From a bacterium (GTDB lineage Bacteria; Electryoneota; RPQS01), in contig DASXUQ010000005.1 of the NCBI GenBank assembly GCA_036504735.1, forward strand, positions 899,377 to 963,376: a DNA stretch of 64,000 nt, in the 5' to 3' direction. Shown here one piece after another: positions 1 through 11,192 of the stretch (positions are counted from its first letter, which is position 1; each line of letters starts with the position of its first letter). The translations under genes were made by a program, and so were the position numbers. Below the pieces are notes generated by a model. The model ran no database searches. It worked only from the letters and a program-made list of their open reading frames with translations, and had not been told where the DNA came from.

Positions 1-462
1 ATCCAAGTCACGCAGCGACGTCTGCACGTCGTTGGCAATGTCCTGAAACACGTGCACCGCTTCGGTCATGCCCACAGGATTGTCGCCGTTCAGGGGCATG
101 GTGATATCCGCCGGCGGAAGTTTGGATCCCGGCAGCAGCGACAGCGCCTTGCCCGCCATGACCGTCGGGGACTCGACCGTAACGTGATAGTCCGAAAACA
201 GCGTGACGCTCTTGTCTATGGCGGCATCCACAAACACTTTGCCGCCGGACAGGCTGATGCGCGTGACCTTACCCTTTACCACGCCGTTGGCCAGCACGTT
301 GGCGCCGTTTTCGAGGCCGCCCACGTTATCGAACACGACTTGAATGTGATAGCGGGAGGACCGCAGGCGGTAGCCCTTGCCCCACATAATCCCGCCGATC
401 AGAAAGACGATGGAAATGATGACGGCAATACCGACACGAATCTCATTTTTTCTTGGATCCAT
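1..462 (-). CDS. MCE/MlaD-family lipid-transport substrate-binding protein (C-terminus cut by window edge)
   Basis: 154 residues are visible and the gene runs off the window at base 1. The start is ATG at 462 with an AGGAG site 5 nt upstream. A short basic N-terminus is followed by one membrane segment (about residues 10-29) and then an MCE domain containing FDNVGGLENGANV and GVVKGKVTRI. Known MCE proteins are anchored in the inner membrane and move phospholipids between envelope membranes with an ABC transporter. It begins 3 nt after the PTS EIIB stop codon, so it is probably co-transcribed with it. No partner permease or ATPase is in view. The family is clear; the substrate is not. Confidence 0.88.
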   Translation of the reverse strand, partial: MDPRKNEIRVGIAVIISIVFLIGGIMWGKGYRLRSSRYHIQVVFDNVGGLENGANVLANGVVKGKVTRISLSGGKVFVDAAIDKSVTLFSDYHVTVESPTVMAGKALSLLPGSKLPPADITMPLNGDNPVGMTEAVHVFQDIANDVQTSLRDLD

Positions 463-465
463 GCT

Positions 466-966
466 CTACTCCTCGTAGGGTATGGGTTTCGTCGCGGGCA
501 GATCCTGGCATTTGATCTTCACCCCGAGGTGGCGAAGTTCCTGCAGCGTCGTACGATCCCACTCCGATAAATAAATGTAAGACAGCACCTCTTCCCGCCC
601 TTCGCGGAAATGCAGGCCGCCCAGAATAAGCTCTCTAAGAGGTACACCCAGACGCACCAGTTTCAGCGCGTCCACCGGAGTTTCCAGCACCAGCATCGCC
701 CGCGTATTTTTGAAATCTCCGCGCTGCCAGCGCTGCGCCGCGTCGGCCAGGGAAATCACGTCGCCACGCTGCTCTTCGGGAATGAGCAGGCGGAAGGTCT
801 GCGACAGGGTCCGGTCGCGGCTGACACGGTCGGAAACGAGCAAAACGGGACAGAGTTGCAGCGTCTGTCCCCAGCCAACGATGACCTGTCCATGCAGCAG
901 GCGGTCATCGATACGCACAAGAGGAAAAACTAACTTGTCTTTCCTCCGAAGAAGATTTAAGCTCAT
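466..966 (-). CDS. PTS mannose/fructose/sorbose-family EIIB component
   Basis: 166 aa, the usual size for a single EIIB domain of the mannose family. The signature VRIDDRLLHGQV holds the phosphorylatable histidine, here His25. In complete systems EIIB takes phosphate from EIIA and gives it to the sugar entering through EIIC/EIID. The start ATG overlaps the EIIA stop as ATGA, so translation is coupled. No EIIC, EIID, HPr or enzyme I lies in the window; the next gene is an MCE protein. Together with hprK upstream this suggests a regulatory phosphorelay rather than a complete transporter, which is inference. Confidence 0.9.
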   Translation of the reverse strand: MSLNLLRRKDKLVFPLVRIDDRLLHGQVIVGWGQTLQLCPVLLVSDRVSRDRTLSQTFRLLIPEEQRGDVISLADAAQRWQRGDFKNTRAMLVLETPVDALKLVRLGVPLRELILGGLHFREGREEVLSYIYLSEWDRTTLQELRHLGVKIKCQDLPATKPIPYEE

Positions 967-1337
967 GAAGAAATCCGTTGAATTCCGCGATGGGCGTCCG
1001 ATTCCACCATAGTCACCAGTTCGCTAAAGGCGAGCTGTTCGCGCTTGGTAAAAAAGGAAAACAGCATCGGCATGTTCACTCCCGAAATGATCGCGCATTC
1101 CGGATGAACCTGCTGAAGCGTTTTGCACGCGACGTAAGGTGAGCCACCACAGAAATCGACAAAGAAAATGAGGGGGCCGCCGCTCAGAGTCGATTGAACG
1201 GCGTGGATGATTTGATCGAGGGAAAGACCCTCATTGGACAGGACTTGCACGTCCGCCTGCGGCCCGAGCACGCCCTGCACGGTCGCCAGGAGTACCGCGC
1301 CCAGCGTACCGTGCGTCAGAATAACCGCACGAACCAT
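963..1337 (-). CDS. PTS mannose-family EIIA component
   Basis: 124 aa, one EIIA-Man domain. The N-terminus MVRAVILTHG places the phosphorylation-site histidine at position 9, and the later FFVDFCGGSPYVAC and SGVNMPML segments are typical of the family. EIIA accepts phosphate from HPr and passes it to EIIB. It lies between hprK (11-nt gap) and EIIB (4-nt ATGA overlap), giving the order hpf-hprK-EIIA-EIIB. The grouping with hprK suggests control by HPr phosphorylation state. No HPr gene is visible in this window. Confidence 0.9.
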   Translation of the reverse strand: MVRAVILTHGTLGAVLLATVQGVLGPQADVQVLSNEGLSLDQIIHAVQSTLSGGPLIFFVDFCGGSPYVACKTLQQVHPECAIISGVNMPMLFSFFTKREQLAFSELVTMVESDAHRGIQRISS

Positions 1338-1348
1338 GCGCGTTCCTC

Positions 1349-2317
1349 CTACTCGAAGTCTTTTTCCAGATAGGATTCAAGCTGGGTTTTCACACGCATC
1401 GCATCGGTCAGGGCTTCGCCGAATTGCTTGGCCGGATGAAACCCGTAGACTTTCAGATGCAGATTGAGGGCAATCGTTTCCGCCAGCACCGTAATGTTCT
1501 TGCCGGGAAAGATCGGCAGACGTACGTAAGGGATTTTGACTCCGAGATATTCCTTGAACTCGTCGTCAATCCCGGTGCGGTCGTAGTCCTGCTCCCCGCT
1601 CCAGTCCACCAGTTCCACTTCGGTTTCCACCCGCTTCTGCAGGCGAACCGCGCGCACGCCGAACATCCGGCCCACGTCGATGATGCCGATGCCGCGGATC
1701 TCCATGAAGTGCTTGAGCAGTTCCGAGCCGTGGCCCATGATCACGTTGTCCGCGGTGCGCGTCACCGTCACCACGTCATCGGAAACCAGGCGGTGGCCGC
1801 GTTCCACCAGATCCAGCGCCACTTCGGACTTGCCGATGCCGCTGCGCCCCGTGAAGAGCAGACCCGTGCCGTACACGTCCACAAGGGATCCGTGGACGGT
1901 CAGCGTCGGCGCGAACTTATGATCGAGGTAATCGGAAAGAAGGTGCGTCAGCTCGGTCGTCGTCAGCGGTGACGAAAAGATCGAGACGTCGGCCAGATCG
2001 GCGAAGCGCGGCAGATCAGCGGGGATGGGATTCAGATTCGTAACGATCAGGCAGGGGATGTCGAAGCGGAAGATCCGCTCCAGCGACTGCCGCTGGGCAT
2101 CCGGCGAGAGGGAATTCAGATACCGGATTTCGGTGTTGCCCAGCACCTGAACCCGGTCAAAGGTGAACAGATCGATGAAGCCTGCCAGAGCGAGGCCTGG
2201 CCGGTGAAGATCCTTCTGACGAATCTCCCGTACCAGGCCTTTCGGAGTATTGACGAGCTTCAAAGACAGCCGGTCCTGCATGTCCTGAAAAAAAGCGCCG
2301 ACTTGCAGTTTCTGCAT
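1349..2317 (-). CDS. hprK: HPr kinase/phosphorylase
   Basis: 322 aa from ATG 2317, preceded by GAAGGACGGCTT (good spacing); a TTG seven codons earlier is less likely. HprK phosphorylates and dephosphorylates HPr at a serine, linking carbon state to regulation. The N-terminal domain (about 1-130) is followed by the kinase domain with VHGSLVDVYG (catalytic-type His142), P-loop GRSGIGKS (157-164), VSDD (178-181) and the family signature EIRGIGIIDV (206-215). It follows hpf by about 30 nt and precedes EIIA and EIIB. Length and motifs indicate an intact enzyme. Confidence 0.96.
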   Translation of the reverse strand: MQKLQVGAFFQDMQDRLSLKLVNTPKGLVREIRQKDLHRPGLALAGFIDLFTFDRVQVLGNTEIRYLNSLSPDAQRQSLERIFRFDIPCLIVTNLNPIPADLPRFADLADVSIFSSPLTTTELTHLLSDYLDHKFAPTLTVHGSLVDVYGTGLLFTGRSGIGKSEVALDLVERGHRLVSDDVVTVTRTADNVIMGHGSELLKHFMEIRGIGIIDVGRMFGVRAVRLQKRVETEVELVDWSGEQDYDRTGIDDEFKEYLGVKIPYVRLPIFPGKNITVLAETIALNLHLKVYGFHPAKQFGEALTDAMRVKTQLESYLEKDFE

Positions 2318-2349
2318 AAGCCGTCCTTCGGGCCGCAAGGGCCGCAGGT

Positions 2350-2688
2350 TTACTCTTCGTCCGTGGCTTCCGCCGCCGCCGCATCCGGCGCCCCCGCGGC
2401 CCGCCGCGTCTGCTGCTTGCCTTTCAACTTCTTGAGCTGCTGCTCAATCTTGTCCACCGCCGCCACCACCGAACGCTTGAAATCGTCCGACGTCCCGGTC
2501 GCATCCAGCACCGACCCGTTGACGTTGACGTGCATGTGAACGTCTTTCTCAGTCTTGGTATAGGAAAACTCGATTTCGCAATTGAGGATCTCATCGGAAA
2601 ATTTTTCGAGTCGCCGCGCTTCTTCTTCGGCAAACTCTTTGAGGGAATCGGCAGCCTTAAAGTGGATCGAGGAAATCTTCGTTCTCAT
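2350..2688 (-). CDS. hpf: Ribosome hibernation-promoting factor (HPF/RaiA, short form)
   Basis: 112 aa. The first roughly 95 residues have the pattern of the HPF/YfiA beta-alpha-beta domain that binds the 30S decoding region and inactivates ribosomes (MRTKISSIHFKAADSLKEFA, then MHVNVNGSVLDATG). The tail is alanine-, glycine- and acid-rich. The C-terminal dimerisation domain of long HPFs is absent, so this is the short form. It is first in the hpf-hprK-EIIA-EIIB cluster, about 100 nt after xerC. An AAGGATAACC ribosome site precedes the ATG. Confidence 0.93.
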   Translation of the reverse strand: MRTKISSIHFKAADSLKEFAEEEARRLEKFSDEILNCEIEFSYTKTEKDVHMHVNVNGSVLDATGTSDDFKRSVVAAVDKIEQQLKKLKGKQQTRRAAGAPDAAAAEATDEE

Positions 2689-2785
2689 CGGTTATCCTTT
2701 CTAAACGGTTCGCACGGGGGCTCGACAACCACACCCGCCGCGCATACTTTCGCATTCCCTGAAGGGAACACAGCCGATAATACAA

Positions 2786-3706
2786 CTATTTTTTTTCCGC
2801 GTGCGGATGCGCCTGTCGATACGCCTCCTTCAAACGCTGAGCGGTCACGTGAGTATATTTCTCCGTCGTGGCCAGCGAACGGTGACCAAGCAATTCCTGT
2901 ACCGAACGCAGGCCGGCGCCATGATCCAACAGGTGTGTTGCGAAACAGTGACGCAGCACGTGCGGCGAAAGCTTCTCGCCGTGCAACGCCGCCAGTTCGC
3001 GGCGGACAATCTGGTAGGCGCGAAACCGCGAAAGCTTTTTGCCGCGGTCGCTGAGCCACAACTCGCCCGGATCGGCCAGCTCCTCCGCCTGCAAAAACTC
3101 GCGCCGGGCTTTCAAATATTCTTCGAGTGCCTGTGCCGCTTTGCGCGACACCGGAACCAGCCGCTGCCTGGATCCCTTGCCCATCACGCGCACCGTGGAG
3201 CGCGACAAATCGATTTCCGCCCGGCGCAGACCCAGCAGTTCGGAGATCCGCAATCCCGCCCCGTAGAGCATCTCCAGCAGGGCATGATCCCGCAGGTCTG
3301 TAAACGTGCCCGTGCGAGGCTTGTCCAACTGGGCGACGACGTCCTTTTCCGGATAAACCGTAGGCAGGGGCTTGTGGCCGCGCGGCTGCCGCAGGCCCGC
3401 CAGCGGATTGGCGGTCAACTGACCCTGTCGCATGAGAAACTTGGCGAAGCTGGAAAGCGCGGCCCGTTTGCGTTCCATCGACGACCGGGCAAACCCGTCC
3501 GCCGTCATGTGATGCAGATACGCCCGCAACGCCGCCGGTTTGAAATCCTCAACCGTCGGCTCGGCTCCGTTGTCCTGTGCAAACCGCTCGATGAACTGCC
3601 GCACATCCCTTCCGTACGCCGCCACGGTGTGTCCCGACCGTTTGCGGCGGGCATCCGTGTCGCGCAGGAAATCCGGCAGGAGTTCACTTAGCGCGGGATG
3701 GCTCAC
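2786..3706 (-). CDS. xerC: Tyrosine recombinase XerC/XerD
   Basis: 306 aa, normal length for Xer recombinases, which resolve chromosome dimers at dif. An N-terminal SAM-like core-binding domain (about 5-100) precedes the catalytic domain. The catalytic set is visible: Arg153 in GAGLRISELLGL, Lys177 in MGKGSRQR, His249 and Arg252 in HVLRHCFATH, His275 in LLGHRSLATT and nucleophile Tyr284 in TEKYTHV. The start ATG overlaps the topA stop by 4 nt. C versus D cannot be settled without a tree, and no dif site was searched for. Nothing suggests a phage or integron integrase. Confidence 0.9.
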   Translation of the reverse strand: MSHPALSELLPDFLRDTDARRKRSGHTVAAYGRDVRQFIERFAQDNGAEPTVEDFKPAALRAYLHHMTADGFARSSMERKRAALSSFAKFLMRQGQLTANPLAGLRQPRGHKPLPTVYPEKDVVAQLDKPRTGTFTDLRDHALLEMLYGAGLRISELLGLRRAEIDLSRSTVRVMGKGSRQRLVPVSRKAAQALEEYLKARREFLQAEELADPGELWLSDRGKKLSRFRAYQIVRRELAALHGEKLSPHVLRHCFATHLLDHGAGLRSVQELLGHRSLATTEKYTHVTAQRLKEAYRQAHPHAEKK

Positions 3707-6192
3707 ACTTTCACTCCGGCGCCGACGTCCACTTTATGTTTACACTTCGGACACTGGTGAAAATGTCCGCTCTTCAGTTCCTTATCTTCCATGTACGGAC
3801 TGCCGCAATTGGGACAAGGCTCGGCTACCGGCTTGTAGCTTGAGATAAAGTCGCAGTCGGGATAGCGTGAGCAGCCCCAGAAGGCCCCGCGGCGGGACCG
3901 CTTCTGAGTGATCATTCCCGTACAGCCGGGATTCGGGCATGGCACGCTTTCGCTGTTATTCAGCGGCATTGTCGTCTTACAGTCGGGATAACCCGTACAA
4001 CCAAGGAACCAACCGAACCGGCTCTTCTTGGGAGCCATGGGCTTGCCACAGTTTGGACAGGTCGTCTCGGCCACTTCCGGCGGCTTCTCGTGTTCGAGAG
4101 GCTCGGTATGGCGACACTCCGGGTAGTTGGAACAGCCCAGGAACTGGCCGCTGCGCCCCCACTTCATGATCAGCGGGCTGCCGCAATCCGGACACATCTT
4201 GTCCGTGACCTCTTCTTGAGCTTCCTTCAGGGCGATGCGGTTCTTTTCCACCTTGGAGAGCCGCTTGGAGAACGGCGTGTAGAAGTCCTTGATGACCTCC
4301 CGCCAGCCGTACTCTTCGCTCTCCACAAGGTCCAGCTCCCCTTCCATCTTCGCCGTGAAGTCCACGTTGAAAATATCGGGGAATTGATCCACGAGCACCT
4401 TGTTCACGGTCTCGCCCAGCGTCGTGGGATGGAAGCGGCGCTCTTTCAGTTCCACATAGCGGCGCTTGACCAGCACGGAGACGATGGACGCATAGGTGGA
4501 CGGGCGGCCAATGCCCAGTTCGTCCAGCGCCTTGACCAGCGAGCCCGCATTGAAGCGCGGGGGCGGCTCGGTGAAGTGCTGGGTGGGAGTGATCTTGTCC
4601 ACCGCGTAGGTCTTGCCCACTTCGAGCTTGGGCAGATCCCGCGTGATGTCGTCGTCTTCCTCGTTCTCGCTCTCTTTGGTCTGCCGCTTTTCTTCGGCAA
4701 CCGCTCCCAGCACGGCCAGATGGCCGGGGAACAGCAGGCGGCGGCCCGAGGCGCGGAATTCATACGGTCCCGCCATCAGCGTCGCCGTGGTGACTTCGAA
4801 GCGCGCGTCGGCCATCTGGCACGCCACAAAGCGCTGCCAGATCATTTCGTAGAGCCGGAACTGCTCGGGGTTCAGATATTTCTTCATCGCCGCCGGATCG
4901 CGCTGCACACCCGTAGGACGAATGGCTTCGTGGGCATCCTGCGCCGACTTCTTGGTGACATACACCCGCGCCGTGTCCGGCAGATAGTCCGTTCCGAACT
5001 TGTCGGCAATGTAATCGCGCGCGGCGGCTACCGCTTCGGGAGCCAGACGCGTGGAGTCGGTACGCATGTAGGTGATCAGACCGACGAGGCCATCCTTGCC
5101 GGCGTTCACCCCTTCATACAGCGCCTGGGCCACGGCCATCGTGCGGTCGTTGGAGAAACCCAAACGGCGCGACGCGTCCTGCTGCAAGGTTGAGGTGGTA
5201 TAGGGAGCATAAGGCCGCGACGACGCCGGCTTGACTTTCAGATCGGTCAGGTTGAAAGGATGCTTCTGAATATCCTCTACCGCCGCCTTGGCCGTCGTCT
5301 CATCCTTGATATCCGGCTTTTCATTTTTGATCTTCACCAGCCGCGCCAAAAAGAGTTCCTTCCTGGCGGTGCGCAGATACGCTTCCACCGTCCAGTACTC
5401 TTCCTTGACAAACGCGCGAATCTCTTCCTCGCGTTCGCAAATCAGGCGCAGCGCCACCGACTGCACGCGCCCCGCGGAAAGTCCGCGCGCGACGATCTTC
5501 TGCAGCAAGGGCGAGACGAGATACCCCACCAGGCGGTCGAGCACGCGCCGCGCCTGCTGGGCATCCACTTTCGGCATCGAAATATCGCCGGGGATGGACA
5601 TGGCTTTTAATACGCCGCTGCGCGTAATCTCATTGAACAGCACCCGGTGCAGTTTCCGGTTGTGTCCGTTGCGCAGTTCGCGGGCCACGTGAAAAGCAAT
5701 CGCTTCCCCTTCACGGTCAGGGTCAGTCGCGATGAACACTTCGCGCGCGTCGCGGGCGGATTTCTTCAGCGCGGAGAGCACGCTCTCCTTGCCTTCGATC
5801 ACCACGTATTCGGGCTCGAACTCGTTTTCGAGATCCACACCCAGACGCTTCGGCGGCAAATCGATCAGATGCCCCACCGTCGCCTGCACAACGTAATCGC
5901 TGCCAAGATATCCGGTCAGCGTACGCGCCTTGGCCGGTGATTCGACGATGACAAGGTTCTTGCCTGTCGCATCCACGGCACGCGGAGCCGCGAACTTGCG
6001 ACCGGAAGACGGCGCGGCTTTCCCGCCTGTGGCGGTCTTGCCTGCACGCGGCGTACGCGTGGCTGTCTTCTTTGCGGCTGCCGGTTTGGAAGTCCGTGCC
6101 GGCTTGGACGCGGTGGTTTTCTCGGCGGCTGCACGCTTCTTAGTGGTGCCGCTCTTGGACGTCTTAGACGTTATATCGGTAGTTTTTGACAT
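3703..6192 (-). CDS. topA: DNA topoisomerase I
   Basis: 829 aa type IA topoisomerase that relaxes negative supercoils. Residues 1-78 are an unusual Lys/Ala/Thr-rich basic extension. The TOPRIM domain starts at about 79 (LVIVESPAKA) and has the metal motif DPDREGE (157-163). The nucleophile is Tyr375 in GLITYMRTDSTRL. The last ~150 residues hold four C4 zinc ribbons, for example CPDCGSPLIMKWGRSGQFLGC. The strong 14-bp hairpin at 6209-6240 lies just upstream of the start. xerC is coupled downstream by ATGA, and smg lies upstream, a neighbourhood also seen in other bacteria. Confidence 0.97.
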   Translation of the reverse strand: MSKTTDITSKTSKSGTTKKRAAAEKTTASKPARTSKPAAAKKTATRTPRAGKTATGGKAAPSSGRKFAAPRAVDATGKNLVIVESPAKARTLTGYLGSDYVVQATVGHLIDLPPKRLGVDLENEFEPEYVVIEGKESVLSALKKSARDAREVFIATDPDREGEAIAFHVARELRNGHNRKLHRVLFNEITRSGVLKAMSIPGDISMPKVDAQQARRVLDRLVGYLVSPLLQKIVARGLSAGRVQSVALRLICEREEEIRAFVKEEYWTVEAYLRTARKELFLARLVKIKNEKPDIKDETTAKAAVEDIQKHPFNLTDLKVKPASSRPYAPYTTSTLQQDASRRLGFSNDRTMAVAQALYEGVNAGKDGLVGLITYMRTDSTRLAPEAVAAARDYIADKFGTDYLPDTARVYVTKKSAQDAHEAIRPTGVQRDPAAMKKYLNPEQFRLYEMIWQRFVACQMADARFEVTTATLMAGPYEFRASGRRLLFPGHLAVLGAVAEEKRQTKESENEEDDDITRDLPKLEVGKTYAVDKITPTQHFTEPPPRFNAGSLVKALDELGIGRPSTYASIVSVLVKRRYVELKERRFHPTTLGETVNKVLVDQFPDIFNVDFTAKMEGELDLVESEEYGWREVIKDFYTPFSKRLSKVEKNRIALKEAQEEVTDKMCPDCGSPLIMKWGRSGQFLGCSNYPECRHTEPLEHEKPPEVAETTCPNCGKPMAPKKSRFGWFLGCTGYPDCKTTMPLNNSESVPCPNPGCTGMITQKRSRRGAFWGCSRYPDCDFISSYKPVAEPCPNCGSPYMEDKELKSGHFHQCPKCKHKVDVGAGVKV

Positions 6193-6208
6193 TGGATTAT
6201 CAGAGAGG

Positions 6209-6240
6209 AAAAAGCTTTAAGCGGGCGCTCAAAGCTTTTT
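6209..6240. terminator. Bidirectional intrinsic terminator upstream of topA
   Basis: A 14-bp stem (6209-6222 with 6227-6240, one G-U pair) and 4-nt loop has an A-run at one edge and a T-run at the other, so it reads as an intrinsic terminator on both strands. On the minus strand it ends transcription from smg just before topA. Because only 16 nt separate it from the topA start, it may also act inside the topA leader. Confidence 0.75.
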
Positions 6241-6341
6241 AACTGCGAAAACTGTGACAGGTTCACGACGCACATTAACGCCTTGTTATCTCAAGGTTTA
6301 GCACCGTCGGAAGAAACGTCATTATTCGCGGAAACGGACGG

Positions 6342-6818
6342 CTAATGAACGTGCTCCGGCCAGGGGCGATAAGGACTTATAGCGTAGGCGGAATCGGTTT
6401 GACGGGGATCTTTTTCCAGAAGGTGAGTAGCCACCAACACCTTCATTTCGTCATCGCCGACGTTCAAGTTTCCGAGAAGCATGCACCGCTCGATGAGTTC
6501 TTCCACGTCGCACAAATCCAAAATGCCCAGATGCAGCATCTGAATCAGATACCCATAGGCCTCGGGGGCGACATACTGGCGCTCCACGTCGTGCAGCACA
6601 CGATGTGCATGAACGCTGGAGGGATTGCCTACCTGCGTTCGTCTGGACTCTCCTGCAAGGCGGTCGGCGAACAGGGAAATGGCGGCCGCCACTTCGCGCT
6701 GGGAAAACCCGCGCTGCACCAGTTCGTCTGAAATTCCTTCGATCTCTTCAGCCTTGATCCGGTGAGATTGAATCTCACCGATAACGTACATCAAAATCTC
6801 TACTATCCGTTGGTCCAT
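6342..6818 (-). CDS. smg: Smg family protein (DUF494)
   Basis: 158 aa, matching the Smg/DUF494 family in length and opening (MDQRIVEILMYVIGEIQ). It is mostly helical and acidic, with no signal peptide or membrane segment. The biochemical role of the family is not established. In E. coli smg lies near topA and DNA-processing genes, and here it directly precedes topA, which supports the assignment. A bidirectional terminator separates it from topA, and about 150 nt separate it from secA. Confidence 0.85.
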   Translation of the reverse strand: MDQRIVEILMYVIGEIQSHRIKAEEIEGISDELVQRGFSQREVAAAISLFADRLAGESRRTQVGNPSSVHAHRVLHDVERQYVAPEAYGYLIQMLHLGILDLCDVEELIERCMLLGNLNVGDDEMKVLVATHLLEKDPRQTDSAYAISPYRPWPEHVH

Positions 6819-6970
6819 GTGCAGCCCTCATGTTAGCCGCCCTGTCAAGAACCCTTCATCCATTCATAGTCGCCGCGACAATTTTTTCGAGTGAAATGCC
6901 GGCCATCGCGCGGGCAACAGTTCCGACGAAGAGAAAGTAACCAAAAAATTCACGAAAGGCAAGTGAAAAG

Positions 6971-9991
<3,021 letters not shown>

Positions 9992-10050
9992 GGTTTATGT
10001 ATGAAAACGCTATGTTCACAGGGATGACACCGGCATGCGGGAAAAATTCC

Positions 10051-10734
10051 TTACATCCCGATGAAAAGTCGGGCCGCCAGAAACTCCGGCAAATTGGCTT
10101 GCCTGATCTTTCTTGCCGCCTCTTGAATAGGATAAGACTCACGAATCCACGAGAAAGTTCCCGAATCTGTATCATATAGCCCACAGGAGGCCCGGGGATC
10201 GCGGTCTCGAGGCTGGCCGACCGAGCCGACATTGACAATCACCTTGCCGTCGGCGGGGTCATCAAAACGCACGGGAATATGGGAATGGCCGATAAAAGCC
10301 GTGGTGTCGTCGCGCATGGCTTCGAAATCCGCCGCCGCGTCTTCCGGGCGCAGGATGTAGTTCCATGCGCCCGGTTCAATCGGCGTGGCATGCACCATCA
10401 GCAGATGCTCGTCCTCGTGCGTGAGGGGAAGCGCCTGCAAATAGGCGAGATTTTCTTCCGTCAGAATCCGGCCCGTCCACTCGATCGCGGCGCGGGCATA
10501 GCTGTTGAAATACTGGATGCCTGTGCGACCGGTAAGCGCATCATCGTGATTACCGATCACACAGGCATGACAGAGGGATCGCACCTTTTCCACGCATTCA
10601 TTGGGGTTCGCCCCATAGCCGACGATATCGCCAAGGCAGTAAATACGCTCCACCTTTTCGCTCTCGAGCTTGCGGAGCACCACCTCGAGCGCCTCGAGGT
10701 TGGAATGAATGTCGGAAATGATGCCAATCTTCAC
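10051..10734 (-). CDS. Metallophosphoesterase (YfcE/MJ0936-like)
   Basis: 227 aa cytoplasmic calcineurin-like phosphoesterase. All metal motifs are present: ISDIHSN (7-13), CLGDIVGYGA, IGNHDDA, MVHATPIEP and FIGHSHIPV. Relatives are broad phosphodiesterases and the true substrate is usually unknown. The start ATG overlaps the nusB stop by 4 nt (ATGA), so the two are translated together. secA begins 59 nt past its stop. No signal peptide is present, unlike the secreted phosphoesterase at 14213. Confidence 0.88.
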   Translation of the reverse strand: MKIGIISDIHSNLEALEVVLRKLESEKVERIYCLGDIVGYGANPNECVEKVRSLCHACVIGNHDDALTGRTGIQYFNSYARAAIEWTGRILTEENLAYLQALPLTHEDEHLLMVHATPIEPGAWNYILRPEDAAADFEAMRDDTTAFIGHSHIPVRFDDPADGKVIVNVGSVGQPRDRDPRASCGLYDTDSGTFSWIRESYPIQEAARKIRQANLPEFLAARLFIGM

Positions 10735-11183
10735 GGGGTGGAAACTCCTTCCGAGATGTCCTCTTCGGGCTTGGACATCTTCTTCTTCAGCTCCGTGCTG
10801 ATCGCGTCCAGGATCCCGTTAACGAAGCGGCCACTCTGCGCCGTGGAATAGCGTTTGGCCAGTTCAATCGCCTCGTTGATCGTCACCTTGAACGGGATAT
10901 CGTCGAAGTAGAGAAACTCCGCGATAGCGGCCCGGAGAATGATGTGGTCGAGCACCGCGATGCGGTTGAGATCCCATTTCTGAACGGACTGTTCGATCAG
11001 GGTATCAATCGACCCGCCCTGTTCGGTCACACGGCGGCATAATTCGCGGCAGAAACGGACATTGGAGTCGTCCGCAACCGAATCGAGCACTTCCTTGAAA
11101 ACCTGCTCGACCGGATTGCCGGACAATTGATGCGCATACAGAATACGAAGCGCCCACTCACGGGCGGCACGGCGAGATCTCAT
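10731..11183 (-). CDS. nusB: Transcription antitermination factor NusB
   Basis: 150 aa, usual NusB length. With NusE it binds boxA RNA and prevents premature termination in rRNA operons. Family features are RAAREWALRILYAHQLS at the N-terminus, NRIAVLDHIILRAAIAEFL in the middle and PFKVTINEAIELAKRYST near the end, followed by GRFVNGILDAI. A lysine- and acid-rich tail of about 17 residues extends past the domain. ilvE ends 9 nt upstream and the phosphoesterase gene overlaps its stop, so the three probably form one transcript. Confidence 0.94.
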   Translation of the reverse strand: MRSRRAAREWALRILYAHQLSGNPVEQVFKEVLDSVADDSNVRFCRELCRRVTEQGGSIDTLIEQSVQKWDLNRIAVLDHIILRAAIAEFLYFDDIPFKVTINEAIELAKRYSTAQSGRFVNGILDAISTELKKKMSKPEEDISEGVSTP

Positions 11184-11192
11184 GGTGTCCTG

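Noticed and set aside
2750-2775. Short TTCCC/GGGAA hairpin before hpf as a riboswitch or terminator
   Set aside because: Only five base pairs and no T-run in place; not enough to call.
4090-5193. 367-codon plus-strand frame opposite topA
   Set aside because: No family motif and no ribosome site; it arises from topA codon bias.
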